IMG/VR virus record: IMGVR_UViG_3300032224_000591 | Span: 1-64,000 of that record | From: a virus | Direction: 5' to 3' (one strand) | DNA length: 64,000 bases | Part shown: positions 30,848 to 40,011 of the stretch, piece by piece | Numbering within the stretch: the stretch's first letter is position 1 | Layout of the letters: each line of letters starts with the position of its first letter | Position numbers and translations under genes: made by a program | The notes under the pieces: generated by a model | Databases searched by the model: none | What the model was told of the DNA's origin: nothing | Seen by the model: only the letters and a program-made list of their open reading frames with translations

Positions 30848-31296
30848 TAGAAGGTCAACCCTAACTCTTTCTCGGTTATAATGATAAACTCGTATCCACG
30901 ATCTTTGCAGTACTCACGGGCTGCTTTCCACTTAGCATCATTCACACCCCATGTCATAACCTCATTAATATACCTGCGGTTCTTAGAACCACCCTTCTGG
31001 ACAGTCGGAGGTCTTGTCTGAGTCAATGGCTTCACCTCTACAATCGCTGTCTTTATCTTTCCATCAGCAGTACGCATGTTGACTGTAAAGTCAGTGAAGT
31101 ACCTATGATACCTACCATCAATCGGCGAACGGTAAGGGATGATAGTCTCCTCACTCTGCCACCAAATCACATTTGGATCATTATCAAAACGGTTCATCAC
31201 GATGAGTTCCCACCTCGAACGATACACAATATTTGTAGGATCACCCTTGTACTTCTGAGGATTTTTGGGCTTAAAGTATCCCTTATATGTAGCCAT
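30847..31296 (-). CDS. 4: gp4-like head completion nuclease
   Basis: A 149-residue protein matching T4 gp4 (gp50) along its length: MATYKGYFKPKNPQKYKGDP, VYRSRWELIVMNRFD, WWQSEETIIPYRSPIDG, RYHRYFTDFTV and AIVEVKP. The E...D...ExK residues are those of a TnsA-like endonuclease fold. gp4 acts in head completion, joining heads to tails. I start at ATG 31296; a TTG twelve bases upstream is in frame. A late promoter on this strand lies 34 bases upstream. Confidence 0.9.
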   Translation of the reverse strand: MATYKGYFKPKNPQKYKGDPTNIVYRSRWELIVMNRFDNDPNVIWWQSEETIIPYRSPIDGRYHRYFTDFTVNMRTADGKIKTAIVEVKPLTQTRPPTVQKGGSKNRRYINEVMTWGVNDAKWKAAREYCKDRGYEFIIITEKELGLTF

Positions 31297-31312
31297 GCGG
31301 TCCTGCAAAAAC

Positions 31313-31320
31313 GATAAATA
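31313..31320 (+). promoter_or_regulatory. T4-type late promoter-like GATAAATA (rightward)
   Basis: One base from TATAAATA, 27 bases before the gp48 start. It should serve the large rightward structural operon. Confidence 0.68.
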
Positions 31321-31329
31321 ACTTAAAGG

Positions 31330-31337
31330 TATTTATA
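31330..31337 (-). promoter_or_regulatory. T4-type late promoter TATAAATA (leftward)
   Basis: A perfect TATAAATA on the minus strand, upstream of gp4. With the rightward octamer at 31313-31320 it forms a divergent, crossing pair in a 50-base gap. Confidence 0.75.
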
Positions 31338-31346
31338 GGGATTCTC

Positions 31347-32354
31347 ATGGCATATACTCCTACTAAAGTTGCTATTGGCGCTGCTGCTGTTGCCGGCGGT
31401 GCAGCCGTAGCTGCAGCCTATTATAATAGCCTTAAACCGGATGTAGCTAATAGGGCCGCTCCAAAGGGAATTAATTCTATAGCTGCAGCCACTGATCCTT
31501 CAAATGGAACAATTCAGAGCAGTGTATCAAATGGAATAGCGCCTACTCCAAATAAAATGGCATTTCCGGAACGTTTGGAAGAGCAAAATTTCTGGATGTC
31601 ATTTAGTTTCTATGAGTATCAACGACCAACATTTGCAGGTAACCCGGTCCTTGGTGACAAGGGAACTATTCGTCTACCACTCCCGAATCAATTAGCTGAA
31701 TCACAGGGTGTAAATTACGCTAATAAAAATCTCGAGATGGGTCTTGGAATGGCACTAAACAAATTTGCTGGTGCTGGCGGTGGAGATCTTAGTGCCGCAG
31801 CTGGGGAAGCTGTTAAAGGATTGGCTGCAGGAGCTCTAGTCGGTGGAGCAGCGTCTGTACTTAATAGTGTCGGCGCAAATGCTGGAGCTGTTGCAGGAAT
31901 GGCCGGCGTAGCTTTGAATCCATGGCTTACCGTATTATTTGAAGGTCCAGAATATAGAACACATACATTCTCATGGACATTGACACCAACTAACGAGCGG
32001 GAGTCAAGAACTATTGCTCAGATGATTACAACATTTAAGTTTAACATGTTGCCTGATTCTTCTGGTGCCCTTGGTGGAACTCTCCTAAGTTATCCAAATA
32101 TTGTACAGCTGAGTATTGCCAAAGCTCGCGGTGAATATTGGAACTATATTTTTAAGCCAGGTGTTATTAAAACCTTTACAGTCAATTATGCACCAGCTGG
32201 CCAACCATCGATGTTCAACAGAACAAACGCTCCAACGGCCGTACAAATTTCAATGACTATTCAAGAGATTGAGTTCTTCCTACAAAGAGATTATGGTGCA
32301 TCACAAAATGGTGCTTCAGAGCTATTAAATTCAATGGCGAAACTAGGTCTATAA
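31347..32354 (+). CDS. 48: gp48-like baseplate tail-tube cap
   Basis: A 335-residue protein. After an alanine-rich N-terminus comes WMSFSFYEYQRPTF, a glycine/alanine hydrophobic stretch around 130-180, then NPWLTVLFEGPEYRTHTFSW, LTPTNERESRTIAQMITTFK, FNMLP and NAPTAVQISMTIQEIEFF. This is the conserved C-terminal half of T4 gp48, the first layer joining baseplate and tail tube. It is the first gene of the rightward structural operon, one base overlap to gp53. Confidence 0.85.
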   Translation: MAYTPTKVAIGAAAVAGGAAVAAAYYNSLKPDVANRAAPKGINSIAAATDPSNGTIQSSVSNGIAPTPNKMAFPERLEEQNFWMSFSFYEYQRPTFAGNPVLGDKGTIRLPLPNQLAESQGVNYANKNLEMGLGMALNKFAGAGGGDLSAAAGEAVKGLAAGALVGGAASVLNSVGANAGAVAGMAGVALNPWLTVLFEGPEYRTHTFSWTLTPTNERESRTIAQMITTFKFNMLPDSSGALGGTLLSYPNIVQLSIAKARGEYWNYIFKPGVIKTFTVNYAPAGQPSMFNRTNAPTAVQISMTIQEIEFFLQRDYGASQNGASELLNSMAKLGL

Positions 32355-33289
32355 TGGCAGAGACATACTTCAAAAATTTCAACATTATATCATACGCAAA
32401 CAACTATGCCGTCGATCTGACAGAGCGTGTTGTTGGATTAAGAAATGCGTTGAAGAACCCATATATATTCTACCCAATGACTATTGTTCAAGGCGTCAGG
32501 CCGGATCAGTTAGCTTATGGTAACTATCAAGACCCATATACTAGTTGGCTTCTGTATATCACTAATGATATTATTGATCCATATTATGAATGGTATCTGA
32601 CAGATTACCAGTTGACTCAGTTTATTAAAGAAAAATATGGAACACTTCAAAATGCTATGGATAAAGTAGCATACTATCGAAATGACTATGTCGAAAAAAA
32701 TTCAATAACGCCTGCAGCCTATAATGCTTTAACTTATAGACAGAAGGAATATTGGGAACCACAATATGCTGAGGGATCTAGAATTCTTGAGTATACAAGA
32801 AAAAAGTTGGATCTAAAAACCACTACTAACTATATCCTTAAGATAGGATATTTCGGTAACGGTGGATTTACAGATTCAAACACCGGTCTATGGGACTCTT
32901 ATTTTAAGAGTAATGAAGTCCTAAAAATTCAGCTATATAATAGTGTCACATCTAGATACGTAACAGGTAAAGCACAGTTCATACAGGCTAATTCATCAGC
33001 GATGCTTGTGCAACATGTCTCAGATGATGCTTTCCCGCACAATAATATTATTACTGGTCCAATCGCGTATGTGTATGGAACGGAAAGTGGTGCTAATGTT
33101 AGTATTACAAACAATGATATTAGTTTTGTTTCAAATAACATTCCATCTGATGTGCTTGCTTACTATACGCCGGTATACTATTATGATCTAGAGGTTGAAA
33201 AGAATGAGGGCAACAAAACTATTCGTTTACTTCAACCAGAATACGTTCCTGACTTTCTAAGAAACTTCAAAACACTATTGAGTCAATAA
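32354..33289 (+). CDS. 53: gp53-like baseplate wedge protein
   Basis: A 311-residue protein with TYFKNFNIISYANNYAVDLT, FYPMTIVQGVRPDQLAYGNY, DPYTSWLLYITNDIIDPYYEW and LTQFIKEKYG, which is the standard gp53 opening in T4-like phages. C-terminal LEVEKNEGNKTIRLLQPEYV is also typical. gp53 joins wedges into the hexagonal baseplate. It is longer than T4 gp53 (196) because of a middle beta-rich insertion. Confidence 0.9.
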   Translation: MAETYFKNFNIISYANNYAVDLTERVVGLRNALKNPYIFYPMTIVQGVRPDQLAYGNYQDPYTSWLLYITNDIIDPYYEWYLTDYQLTQFIKEKYGTLQNAMDKVAYYRNDYVEKNSITPAAYNALTYRQKEYWEPQYAEGSRILEYTRKKLDLKTTTNYILKIGYFGNGGFTDSNTGLWDSYFKSNEVLKIQLYNSVTSRYVTGKAQFIQANSSAMLVQHVSDDAFPHNNIITGPIAYVYGTESGANVSITNNDISFVSNNIPSDVLAYYTPVYYYDLEVEKNEGNKTIRLLQPEYVPDFLRNFKTLLSQ

Positions 33290-34516
33290 ATGGCAGGTTA
33301 TAATCCAGGTGATATTTTTATCGACGCTGTTACTGTATCATCACCACGTGGTGGGAGCAGGAACTTAGCGCCGCAATTTCTATCGGGTGAAATTACAGAG
33401 ACGATCTTTAGTCCAGGTTGCCTTGTGCAGATTAGGGTTATTGACTTAGATGACTATCTTGGTACATTTGGTAAGTTAACAGGTGACGAGACAGTAAAGT
33501 TCTCATTGCGTAAACCAAATGGTGGCTCAGCCACATATAATCTACATCTAAACTCTGTTAAGGAAGCACAAGGGACTGCTGCTGATAAATCTAAGACATA
33601 TATCCTGGACTGCATCTCAGAGGAAGTATTCCATGGTCAGGCAAAACATGTCCAGAAGGGATACAATACAACCATCGATGGTATTGTTAAGGATGTCTTT
33701 GGCCAACTAGGAAGTAAGTCGCGTATTAATGCTGAGGCTACAAAGGGTAAACGTAATCTGAAGATTACTAATCAACCAATCTTTCATGCTATTGAGATGT
33801 TAAGAAAAGAAGCTGTATCTGAGAAGAACAAGTCATCTAATTTCATGTTTTGGCAGACACATAGTGGATTTCACTTTAAGAGTCTAGAAGAGATGATGAG
33901 TGGCGGTGATGTTAAGACATTTAAGAGATCTAACACAGTCGGCGCAAATCATAATAGTGACTTTGATACTAATGCCCTAGCTTATAAAATTCTCCATAGT
34001 ATGGATGCCATCAATCGTATCCACTCAGGTGCTATGAATCAGAGAGTAGCTACATTCAATACCCATACAAATACGTTTGTATGGAAAGATATTAAGCCAA
34101 AAGGCAGTGATTTACGTAGTCTTGGTAAAGGTATTATTATGACTGCGGCATTTATCGATGCATTTGCTACCGGCATGAGAGCTGTAATGAGGGTGGTCAA
34201 TCATAATGATGATATTAAAATTGATAAGTCGCATGTACCAGAGACAATTCCACATAAGATGCTAGACCTTGCAAGAATGCAAGAGCAGACAATGCATATG
34301 ACAGTTATCGGCGATACAGTACTAGAAGCTGGTTCGACTATTAATAATAATATTCCAAAGATAACAGCTGAGCGGAATAACAAAGAGCAGGATGCGCAAG
34401 CTTCTGGGCGATGGATTATCTCAAAAGTAAAGCATGAAATTAAAGGAGCTGCTGATAGACCTAGATGGGTTTCGCACCTAGAGTGTATTAAAGGTTCATA
34501 TGAGGAGAGTGTCTAA
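33290..34516 (+). CDS. 27: gp27-like baseplate hub protein
   Basis: A 408-residue protein with FIDAVTVSSPRGGSRNLAPQ, ITETIFSPGCLVQIRVIDL, YILDCISEEVF, ILRK-like FHAIEMLRKEAV and FMFWQTHSGFHFKSLEEMM. This order is found in gp27-like hub proteins of T4-like phages. The trimer forms the torus holding the gp5 spike. It is followed directly by the OB-fold gp5 fragment, its usual partner. Confidence 0.75.
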   Translation: MAGYNPGDIFIDAVTVSSPRGGSRNLAPQFLSGEITETIFSPGCLVQIRVIDLDDYLGTFGKLTGDETVKFSLRKPNGGSATYNLHLNSVKEAQGTAADKSKTYILDCISEEVFHGQAKHVQKGYNTTIDGIVKDVFGQLGSKSRINAEATKGKRNLKITNQPIFHAIEMLRKEAVSEKNKSSNFMFWQTHSGFHFKSLEEMMSGGDVKTFKRSNTVGANHNSDFDTNALAYKILHSMDAINRIHSGAMNQRVATFNTHTNTFVWKDIKPKGSDLRSLGKGIIMTAAFIDAFATGMRAVMRVVNHNDDIKIDKSHVPETIPHKMLDLARMQEQTMHMTVIGDTVLEAGSTINNNIPKITAERNNKEQDAQASGRWIISKVKHEIKGAADRPRWVSHLECIKGSYEESV

Positions 34517-34824
34517 TGACAGAACAAGCTAGTGGTATGCATTTCTTCGTTGCTGATGTTCGTAATATTCAGGATCCGAATGAAGGTGGTAAAGTACAAA
34601 TCTGCGTCCATGGTCATCACAATATTGGTGATAAACCAATTCCGGATGATGACCTTCCATGGGCACACTGCATTATGAATAATAGCCCTTCACTAAATGG
34701 TATTGGTGAATCAGTTGGCTATATTGCACAAAGCACTGTTGTGGGATTCTGGTTAGATGGCGATAGAAAACAGATTCCATATATCATCGGTAGCGTGCAC
34801 CGTGGCGCACAGCCAAAGGGATAA
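34516..34824 (+). CDS. 5: gp5 OB-fold domain as a separate protein
   Basis: A 102-residue protein with FFVADVRNIQDPNEGGKVQI, DDDLPWAHCIMNNS and VVGFWLDGDRKQIPYIIGSV, the oligosaccharide-binding-fold N-terminal domain of T4 gp5 (gp5N). No lysozyme domain and no beta-helix follow; the helix is encoded separately at 36549. It overlaps gp27 by one base. Confidence 0.8.
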   Translation: MTEQASGMHFFVADVRNIQDPNEGGKVQICVHGHHNIGDKPIPDDDLPWAHCIMNNSPSLNGIGESVGYIAQSTVVGFWLDGDRKQIPYIIGSVHRGAQPKG

Positions 34825-34826
34825 TT

Positions 34827-36545
34827 ATGGCTATTGGTAAAGACACAATATCAAGCGGTTTAGGTAAAGTAACTGGCTTAGGCGGTGTACAAGGTGAAGA
34901 CCTTGAAGCACCTGCATCAACTAAAGGCAACAAAGGTGCGTCTACGCCTACTACAGACGCACCTAATCCAGGCCATATCCAGGATAATGGTAAAAAGCCT
35001 CCTACTAGCAGTGCGGCTGATATTCTTAAAGCAGCAAGCCAAGGAAAATATGGTCAATCGCCGGTAGGTGTTAAGAAGCCTAGAGAAGAATTAAAGAAAG
35101 ACGATAACGCTGTCAAGAGCGTTAAGGATAAACACACTGAAGATAATAAGGGCAAACCGACAGAGCCTAAGAATCCTACAGCAGGCGCATCAGTAGCAGC
35201 TAAAATTCATGATGCTTTGATGGAGGTTGATCCTGGTCAGATCGCTGCACCATTAAAGATGGCGCTGCAGTCTATGAATATGATACGTATGATGGATAGT
35301 ATGACGTCGCCCGCTGGTATTCTAGCAATGGCATCAGGCGGTATTGGCGGCGCACTCGGCGGATTAGCTGGGGCTGTTGGTCTGGGTGGTGTACAGAATG
35401 CTCTTAATGGTGCAATGGGTGGATTAAGTGCAATTGCTGGCGTAACAAGTACTATGCAGAATGCGCTTCAAGGCGGTATGATGGGTATGATTAGTGGTGC
35501 AGCACAAGGTGTGTTTCATCCGGCAGAGCTTGCGCAGACTATTGAGTCTGCATCTATCCTTCACACGGCCATGAATGAGATTGCAAGCGGTAGTCCATAC
35601 GCTATCGATGCTGTAGCACAGTTTGGTGGTCCAGCATTTGGCCTGACACCTGGTTCACTTGAGGCAAAGATTGCTCTACTCGGTCCTGGTGGACGGATGA
35701 CTCATACTCAGATAATCAACGGTGTGCGAGTTAATACGTATATTCAGACTTCATCTATTCCAATGAATAATTGGAATATGCCAAAGCTGAATGGGTTAGA
35801 ACATGTTGCAATTGCAGCAGGCGCTGTAAGTGATATTGCCGGCTCATTATCAAATTTGATGGGTGTTAATAATCCAATCGGTGATGCTTTAGGCCAAGCA
35901 GCTGATCTTCTTGGTGACGTATCTGATGTTGCGGGTATTGCCGGTAGTGTTGGTCACATTGGCGGTATGGTTGGTGGTCTAATGCAAGGTGGTCCAGCAA
36001 GTATTGCTGGTGGTTTAGCACTAGCATCGACCGCTACAAATGTCATTGGTGGTGTAGCCAATGCTTTAAGCGCCGGCGGATTAGCTGGTGCTCTAAGTGG
36101 TGGTATCGGAGGCATTATTGACGGTGGTTTGAATAAGATTCTCGGCGGCCCGCTTGGTGGATTAATGGATATGGCCGGTAGTTTAATACCTAGTGTCGGT
36201 GGGTCTATTATGGATATTGTTAAAAAAGAAGTACCGGGTATTGCAGCAATTGGTGGTAAGATGCCTAAGCTAGGTGAGACGATGACCGATTCTGTAAAGG
36301 TACTAGCGCTTAGTAAAAAGGGAGCTGACGCCGCACGCAATATATTCGAAGCACCACAAGCTGCGGCCATTGGCGAGATGGTTGGTATGACTGCTGGTCT
36401 TGCTGCCGCAGTAGGTTCGTTTAAAGCTATTACACCATTTGGTGATGTTATTCACTCTGTTGCTGCTGGTGCTGCTATCGGTGCTGTTGCTGGTTCAGCT
36501 ATTGGATCGGTTGCGCAGGGTCTTGGTTCTATTCTTAGGGGTTAA
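34827..36545 (+). CDS. Glycine/alanine-rich hub-associated protein, unknown
   Basis: A 572-residue protein lying between the two halves of gp5. Residues 1-115 are polar and low complexity (STKGNKGASTPTTDAPNPGH). The remainder is a long series of glycine/alanine/methionine helices (GALGGLAGAVGLGGVQNALNG, LADVSDVAGIAGSVGH-like). One less repetitive segment is FGLTPGSLEAKIALLGPGGRM. Conserved position between gp5 pieces suggests a hub-interior or membrane-active protein, perhaps released on infection. No family recognised. Confidence 0.62.
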   Translation: MAIGKDTISSGLGKVTGLGGVQGEDLEAPASTKGNKGASTPTTDAPNPGHIQDNGKKPPTSSAADILKAASQGKYGQSPVGVKKPREELKKDDNAVKSVKDKHTEDNKGKPTEPKNPTAGASVAAKIHDALMEVDPGQIAAPLKMALQSMNMIRMMDSMTSPAGILAMASGGIGGALGGLAGAVGLGGVQNALNGAMGGLSAIAGVTSTMQNALQGGMMGMISGAAQGVFHPAELAQTIESASILHTAMNEIASGSPYAIDAVAQFGGPAFGLTPGSLEAKIALLGPGGRMTHTQIINGVRVNTYIQTSSIPMNNWNMPKLNGLEHVAIAAGAVSDIAGSLSNLMGVNNPIGDALGQAADLLGDVSDVAGIAGSVGHIGGMVGGLMQGGPASIAGGLALASTATNVIGGVANALSAGGLAGALSGGIGGIIDGGLNKILGGPLGGLMDMAGSLIPSVGGSIMDIVKKEVPGIAAIGGKMPKLGETMTDSVKVLALSKKGADAARNIFEAPQAAAIGEMVGMTAGLAAAVGSFKAITPFGDVIHSVAAGAAIGAVAGSAIGSVAQGLGSILRG

Positions 36546-36548
36546 AAC

Positions 36549-37271
36549 ATGGCAAAGCCACCAAATAATCGATTTCCTGATCATCCACCTACACCGAAAC
36601 AATACCTAAGTCACGTGACAACACGTGTTGATGGAAGCTATCGTGCGCACTCAATCGATCCTAGTAATCGAATGAGAACAGTTGGATTCCTAACAGCAGC
36701 GGGTGTATTTTTAGCACATGTTATTGATGCAGCGGGGCATCAGAGTGCAGCTACACCCGGTGGTACAAAGCGATTCTCTCAGAGCGATACTAAGACCACT
36801 ACTAATCATGCTGACGCATCAGCCGGTGGCGGTAAGAGTGATAAGACGGCGGGTGGTGGTGATACGCAGCATGGTGGTGATAAGACAGACTCTGTAAAGG
36901 GTGCCAAATTAGCTGCATCAAAGCAATCTGCAAAGAACTTTGCTTCAGGTGGCAACGGTCGCCATGTAATGAAGGGTGATCAATCTAATGTCGTTGAAGA
37001 AGGCGGCATGCACTTTGACATTTCAAAGGGATATACACTTACTACTAAAGATGGATCAGTAGCATTAAAAAGCACCGGTGGTGACATCAATGTTTCTGCA
37101 CCAGCAGGTAACTATGCTATTACAACTGCCGGTAATCAGACGCACATTGCATCTGATGATATGATATTTTCTAGTACAACACGAATAATTTTACAGGTTG
37201 GTGCATCGTATATTGAGATTACACCAAGCAAGATCACTATTAAATCTGCTAAGGTTGATATTAACCCATGA
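36549..37271 (+). CDS. 5: gp5 C-terminal-like beta-helix spike protein
   Basis: A 240-residue protein. Residues 80-130 are low complexity. The C-terminal part, YTLTTKDGSVALKSTGGDIN, VSAPAGNYAITTAGNQTHIAS and YIEITPSKITIKSAKVDI, shows the short alternating strands of the triple-stranded beta-helix of gp5/VgrG spikes. The N-terminus (FPDHPPTPKQYLSHVTTRVD) may attach it to the hub. Together with the OB protein it replaces a single T4-like gp5. Confidence 0.75.
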   Translation: MAKPPNNRFPDHPPTPKQYLSHVTTRVDGSYRAHSIDPSNRMRTVGFLTAAGVFLAHVIDAAGHQSAATPGGTKRFSQSDTKTTTNHADASAGGGKSDKTAGGGDTQHGGDKTDSVKGAKLAASKQSAKNFASGGNGRHVMKGDQSNVVEEGGMHFDISKGYTLTTKDGSVALKSTGGDINVSAPAGNYAITTAGNQTHIASDDMIFSSTTRIILQVGASYIEITPSKITIKSAKVDINP

Positions 37272-37480
37272 GCCACAAGTTTACCATTCTAAAAGATGGC
37301 GTTCTTATAGACTACGATAAATATGAAGATATACCTGATTCTTTTGAACACGTAATTGCATTTCTACCTGAGATTCCTGATGGTCCACATACTGAGGATC
37401 AACATGATGAGATTGAGCAATGGAATGATAAACTTCAAGCATTAATGAAGAAGGAACGAGAGAATGCCAGCAGTAACTAG
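37268..37480 (+). CDS. Small acidic baseplate-region protein, unknown
   Basis: A 70-residue protein, FTILKDGVLIDYDKYEDIPD followed by HVIAFLPEIPDGPHTEDQHD and a charged helix ending KKERENASSN. It overlaps the spike gene by four and the PAAR gene by seventeen bases. Similar small proteins stand here in cyanophage tail clusters. No function known. Confidence 0.62.
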   Translation: MSHKFTILKDGVLIDYDKYEDIPDSFEHVIAFLPEIPDGPHTEDQHDEIEQWNDKLQALMKKERENASSN

Positions 37481-37754
37481 AAAAGGTGATGCTGATGTTT
37501 CTCACTGTAGTGGTATGACTAGAGATGGTTGTTCACCAGATGTTTATGTGAATGGTATTGCAGTTAGTAGACAGGGTGATAATAATACATCTCATCTATT
37601 ACCTGGAGCACCATGTCCTTCCCATGCAGCGCCAATAGATACTGGTTCATCGACAGTGTTTGTTAATGGTAAGGGTATTGGAAGAGTTGGAGATGCATTA
37701 AGTGGCTGCACATCAGTTGCAGCTGGTTCACCAAACGTATTTGCAGGCGGGTAA
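37464..37754 (+). CDS. 5.4: PAAR-repeat spike tip (gp5.4-like)
   Basis: A 96-residue protein with MPAVTRKGDADVSHCSG, VYVNGIAVSRQGDNNTSHLL, FVNGKGIGRVGDALSGCTSV and GSPNVFAGG. The paired PAVTRxGD/VNGxxxxRxGD repeats with His and Cys near them are the PAAR fold, whose metal-binding cone sharpens the tip of gp5/VgrG spikes. Confidence 0.88.
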   Translation: MPAVTRKGDADVSHCSGMTRDGCSPDVYVNGIAVSRQGDNNTSHLLPGAPCPSHAAPIDTGSSTVFVNGKGIGRVGDALSGCTSVAAGSPNVFAGG

Positions 37755-37755
37755 C

Positions 37756-38178
37756 ATGGTTAGCAGAGCAGACAGTATCGGACAACTATATTATAAGGCA
37801 GATACTTACTCTGACTTCTCAAACGCATTTACTAAACATCCGATCACTAAAGAACTTATCACATTAAAGAATGAAGACTCCGTCAGACAGTCGGTAAAGA
37901 ACCTGATCATGACCGGTGTTGGAGAGAGATTCTTCGATCCATTCTTTGGGTCAAATGTTAATCAGTGTTTGTTTGAGAACTTTGGCCCATTTACCGCCGA
38001 GGACATTGTCAAGTATATTAATAAGTCCGTCAGACTATATGAGCCTCGTGTCGATCAGATGATGGTTACACCCCTTAACGATCCTGATCGAAACGGGCTT
38101 GCTATTAACATTGTTTTCACACTAATAAATAAGCCAGATCCGGTTCAACTAAGCATCTTCTTAAAAAGAGTCAGGTAA
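37756..38178 (+). CDS. 25: gp25-like baseplate wedge protein
   Basis: A 140-residue protein with FTKHPITKELITLKNEDSVR, SVKNLIMTGVGERFFDPFFG and YINKSVRLYEPRV, the GpW/Gp25 family core. gp25 forms the sheath-initiating layer with gp6 and gp53. I start at ATG 37756, immediately after the PAAR stop; the frame continues upstream but into that gene. Confidence 0.93.
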   Translation: MVSRADSIGQLYYKADTYSDFSNAFTKHPITKELITLKNEDSVRQSVKNLIMTGVGERFFDPFFGSNVNQCLFENFGPFTAEDIVKYINKSVRLYEPRVDQMMVTPLNDPDRNGLAINIVFTLINKPDPVQLSIFLKRVR

Positions 38179-40011
38179 ATGGCAGCCAATACATCACTAT
38201 CACTGACATCACTAGATTTTGATACCTTAAAGGCAGACTTTAAGAGCTTCCTGACGTCTCAAGCTAAATTCAAAGATTTTAACTTTGAAGGTTCGAACAT
38301 GAACGTCCTTCTGGACGTTATGTCGTACAATACGTATCTAAACTCTTTCTACCTTAATATGGTAGCATCTGAGATGTTCCTGGATACAGCACAGAAGTAT
38401 GATTCAGTTGTATCACACGCCAAAGAGTTGAACTATCTTCCAAAGTCTGCAAAGTCATCACTAGCTACAGTTTCATTTTCTGCTGCTACTATCGGTATTG
38501 CATCACCATTTGCCATCCCCAAGGGAACTACATTCAGTGGTACTAACTCGAATGGTGTATTCACATTCTCAACAAATCAGCTTCATAATTATACCTCAGC
38601 TAATTCTACCTATACTGTAGAAAGTCTAAATCTATACGAGGGTGTATATACAACTGATGTTTTCATTGTTGACTACACTGTAGAGACACAAAAATATCTG
38701 CTAACAAATCAATATATCGATATTGACAGTTTGACCGTAACGGTAACTGAAGGAAGCAGCAACACCACTTTCACGCGTGTTCAAACTCTATTTGGTCTAA
38801 ATGAACTTTCTAGTGTATACTTCCTACAAGCTGCGCAAAATGGCGCATATGAAATAGTGTTTGGTGACGGACTATTTGGTCGTAAGCCTAATAATCTATC
38901 AGTCGTGTCAGTTGAGTATCGTGTTTGTAGTGGTCCATCGGCAGACGGCATTGACTCATTCCTGTGTACTATGGATCTTGGTGCACTAAACGGTGGCACT
39001 GCGGCCATATCAACACCTACCGCTACCGCTATTTCAGCCGGTGGTGCTGACCCAGAAAATATTGAATCTATCAGATTCTCTGCACCACGTTATTTTGCTA
39101 CACAGCAAAGAGCTTTAGCTTCGGATGATTATTCTGCCCTTGTTCTAGATAATTACGGTGGACAGATTGATGCTGTAAGTGTCTATGGTGGTGAAACGCT
39201 TGAGCCTAAACAGTATGGTCGCGTAGTTGTTGCACTAAAGCCAACAGGCGGTATCATTGCTCCTAACTATCTGAAGGATGACATTGCTAAGTACCTTAAA
39301 GATTACACAAGTTTACCTACACGCATTATTATCGCAGATCCTGAATATTTCTATCTAGGTATCGATACTAAAGTACAGTATGAAAAAGCAGCAACCACTA
39401 AATTAGTCAATGAGCTTCAAAGCTTATTAGTCAACTCTATTAATACATGGGGTCTAACAAATCTAGGACAGTTTGGTTCTGACTTCAGATACAGTAAATT
39501 TGTGGCAGCTATTGATGCTGTTGACACAAGTATCACAAGCAATAATACCGATGTCTATATTACAAAAAGACTTTCACCATTATTAAACTATGCAACAGGA
39601 TTTAAGATTGCATTTAACAATGCAGCTAATTCCGAAGGTGAGTCGCCTGGATATGTAAAAAATACACCTATGCACGATGAGCCCGTTTTGACATCTACTA
39701 ATTTTTCATACATGGATGTAGATGGCAATGTCTATGATAACTGCTATTTCAGAGATGACAACGTTGGTGGTATTATCATCTACTCGATGATAAATGGTGC
39801 ATTTACTATGATTAATAGCTTAGCTGGAACTATCGAGTATGATACTGGCCTAGTATCACTTCAGAAGTTTATAACTACTAACTATGATCAATACATAACA
39901 CTCAAATATCGTCCCTTAAATAAAGATGTTATCATCGGACAAAATGCAATTGCACTAATCGATATTAGTAGCCCTGACGTTACAGTTGCTGTTATAGAGA
40001 CATTAAAATAA
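38179..40011 (+). CDS. 6: gp6-like baseplate wedge protein
   Basis: A 610-residue protein opening with LTSLDFDTLKADFKSFL, FEGSNMNVLLDVMSYNTYLN and FYLNMVASEMFLDTAQK, the conserved beginning of T4 gp6. YFATQQRALASDDYSALVLD and VDAVSVYGGE-like segments, and TRIIIADPEYFYLGIDTKVQY, are also typical. gp6 makes the continuous inner ring of the baseplate. Length is near T4's 660. Confidence 0.93.
   Translation: MAANTSLSLTSLDFDTLKADFKSFLTSQAKFKDFNFEGSNMNVLLDVMSYNTYLNSFYLNMVASEMFLDTAQKYDSVVSHAKELNYLPKSAKSSLATVSFSAATIGIASPFAIPKGTTFSGTNSNGVFTFSTNQLHNYTSANSTYTVESLNLYEGVYTTDVFIVDYTVETQKYLLTNQYIDIDSLTVTVTEGSSNTTFTRVQTLFGLNELSSVYFLQAAQNGAYEIVFGDGLFGRKPNNLSVVSVEYRVCSGPSADGIDSFLCTMDLGALNGGTAAISTPTATAISAGGADPENIESIRFSAPRYFATQQRALASDDYSALVLDNYGGQIDAVSVYGGETLEPKQYGRVVVALKPTGGIIAPNYLKDDIAKYLKDYTSLPTRIIIADPEYFYLGIDTKVQYEKAATTKLVNELQSLLVNSINTWGLTNLGQFGSDFRYSKFVAAIDAVDTSITSNNTDVYITKRLSPLLNYATGFKIAFNNAANSEGESPGYVKNTPMHDEPVLTSTNFSYMDVDGNVYDNCYFRDDNVGGIIIYSMINGAFTMINSLAGTIEYDTGLVSLQKFITTNYDQYITLKYRPLNKDVIIGQNAIALIDISSPDVTVAVIETLK

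Noticed and set aside
37316-37323. GATAAATA within the 37268 gene (also at 38131 and 52497 within genes)
   Set aside because: Inside coding sequence and not at a gene junction that needs a promoter.
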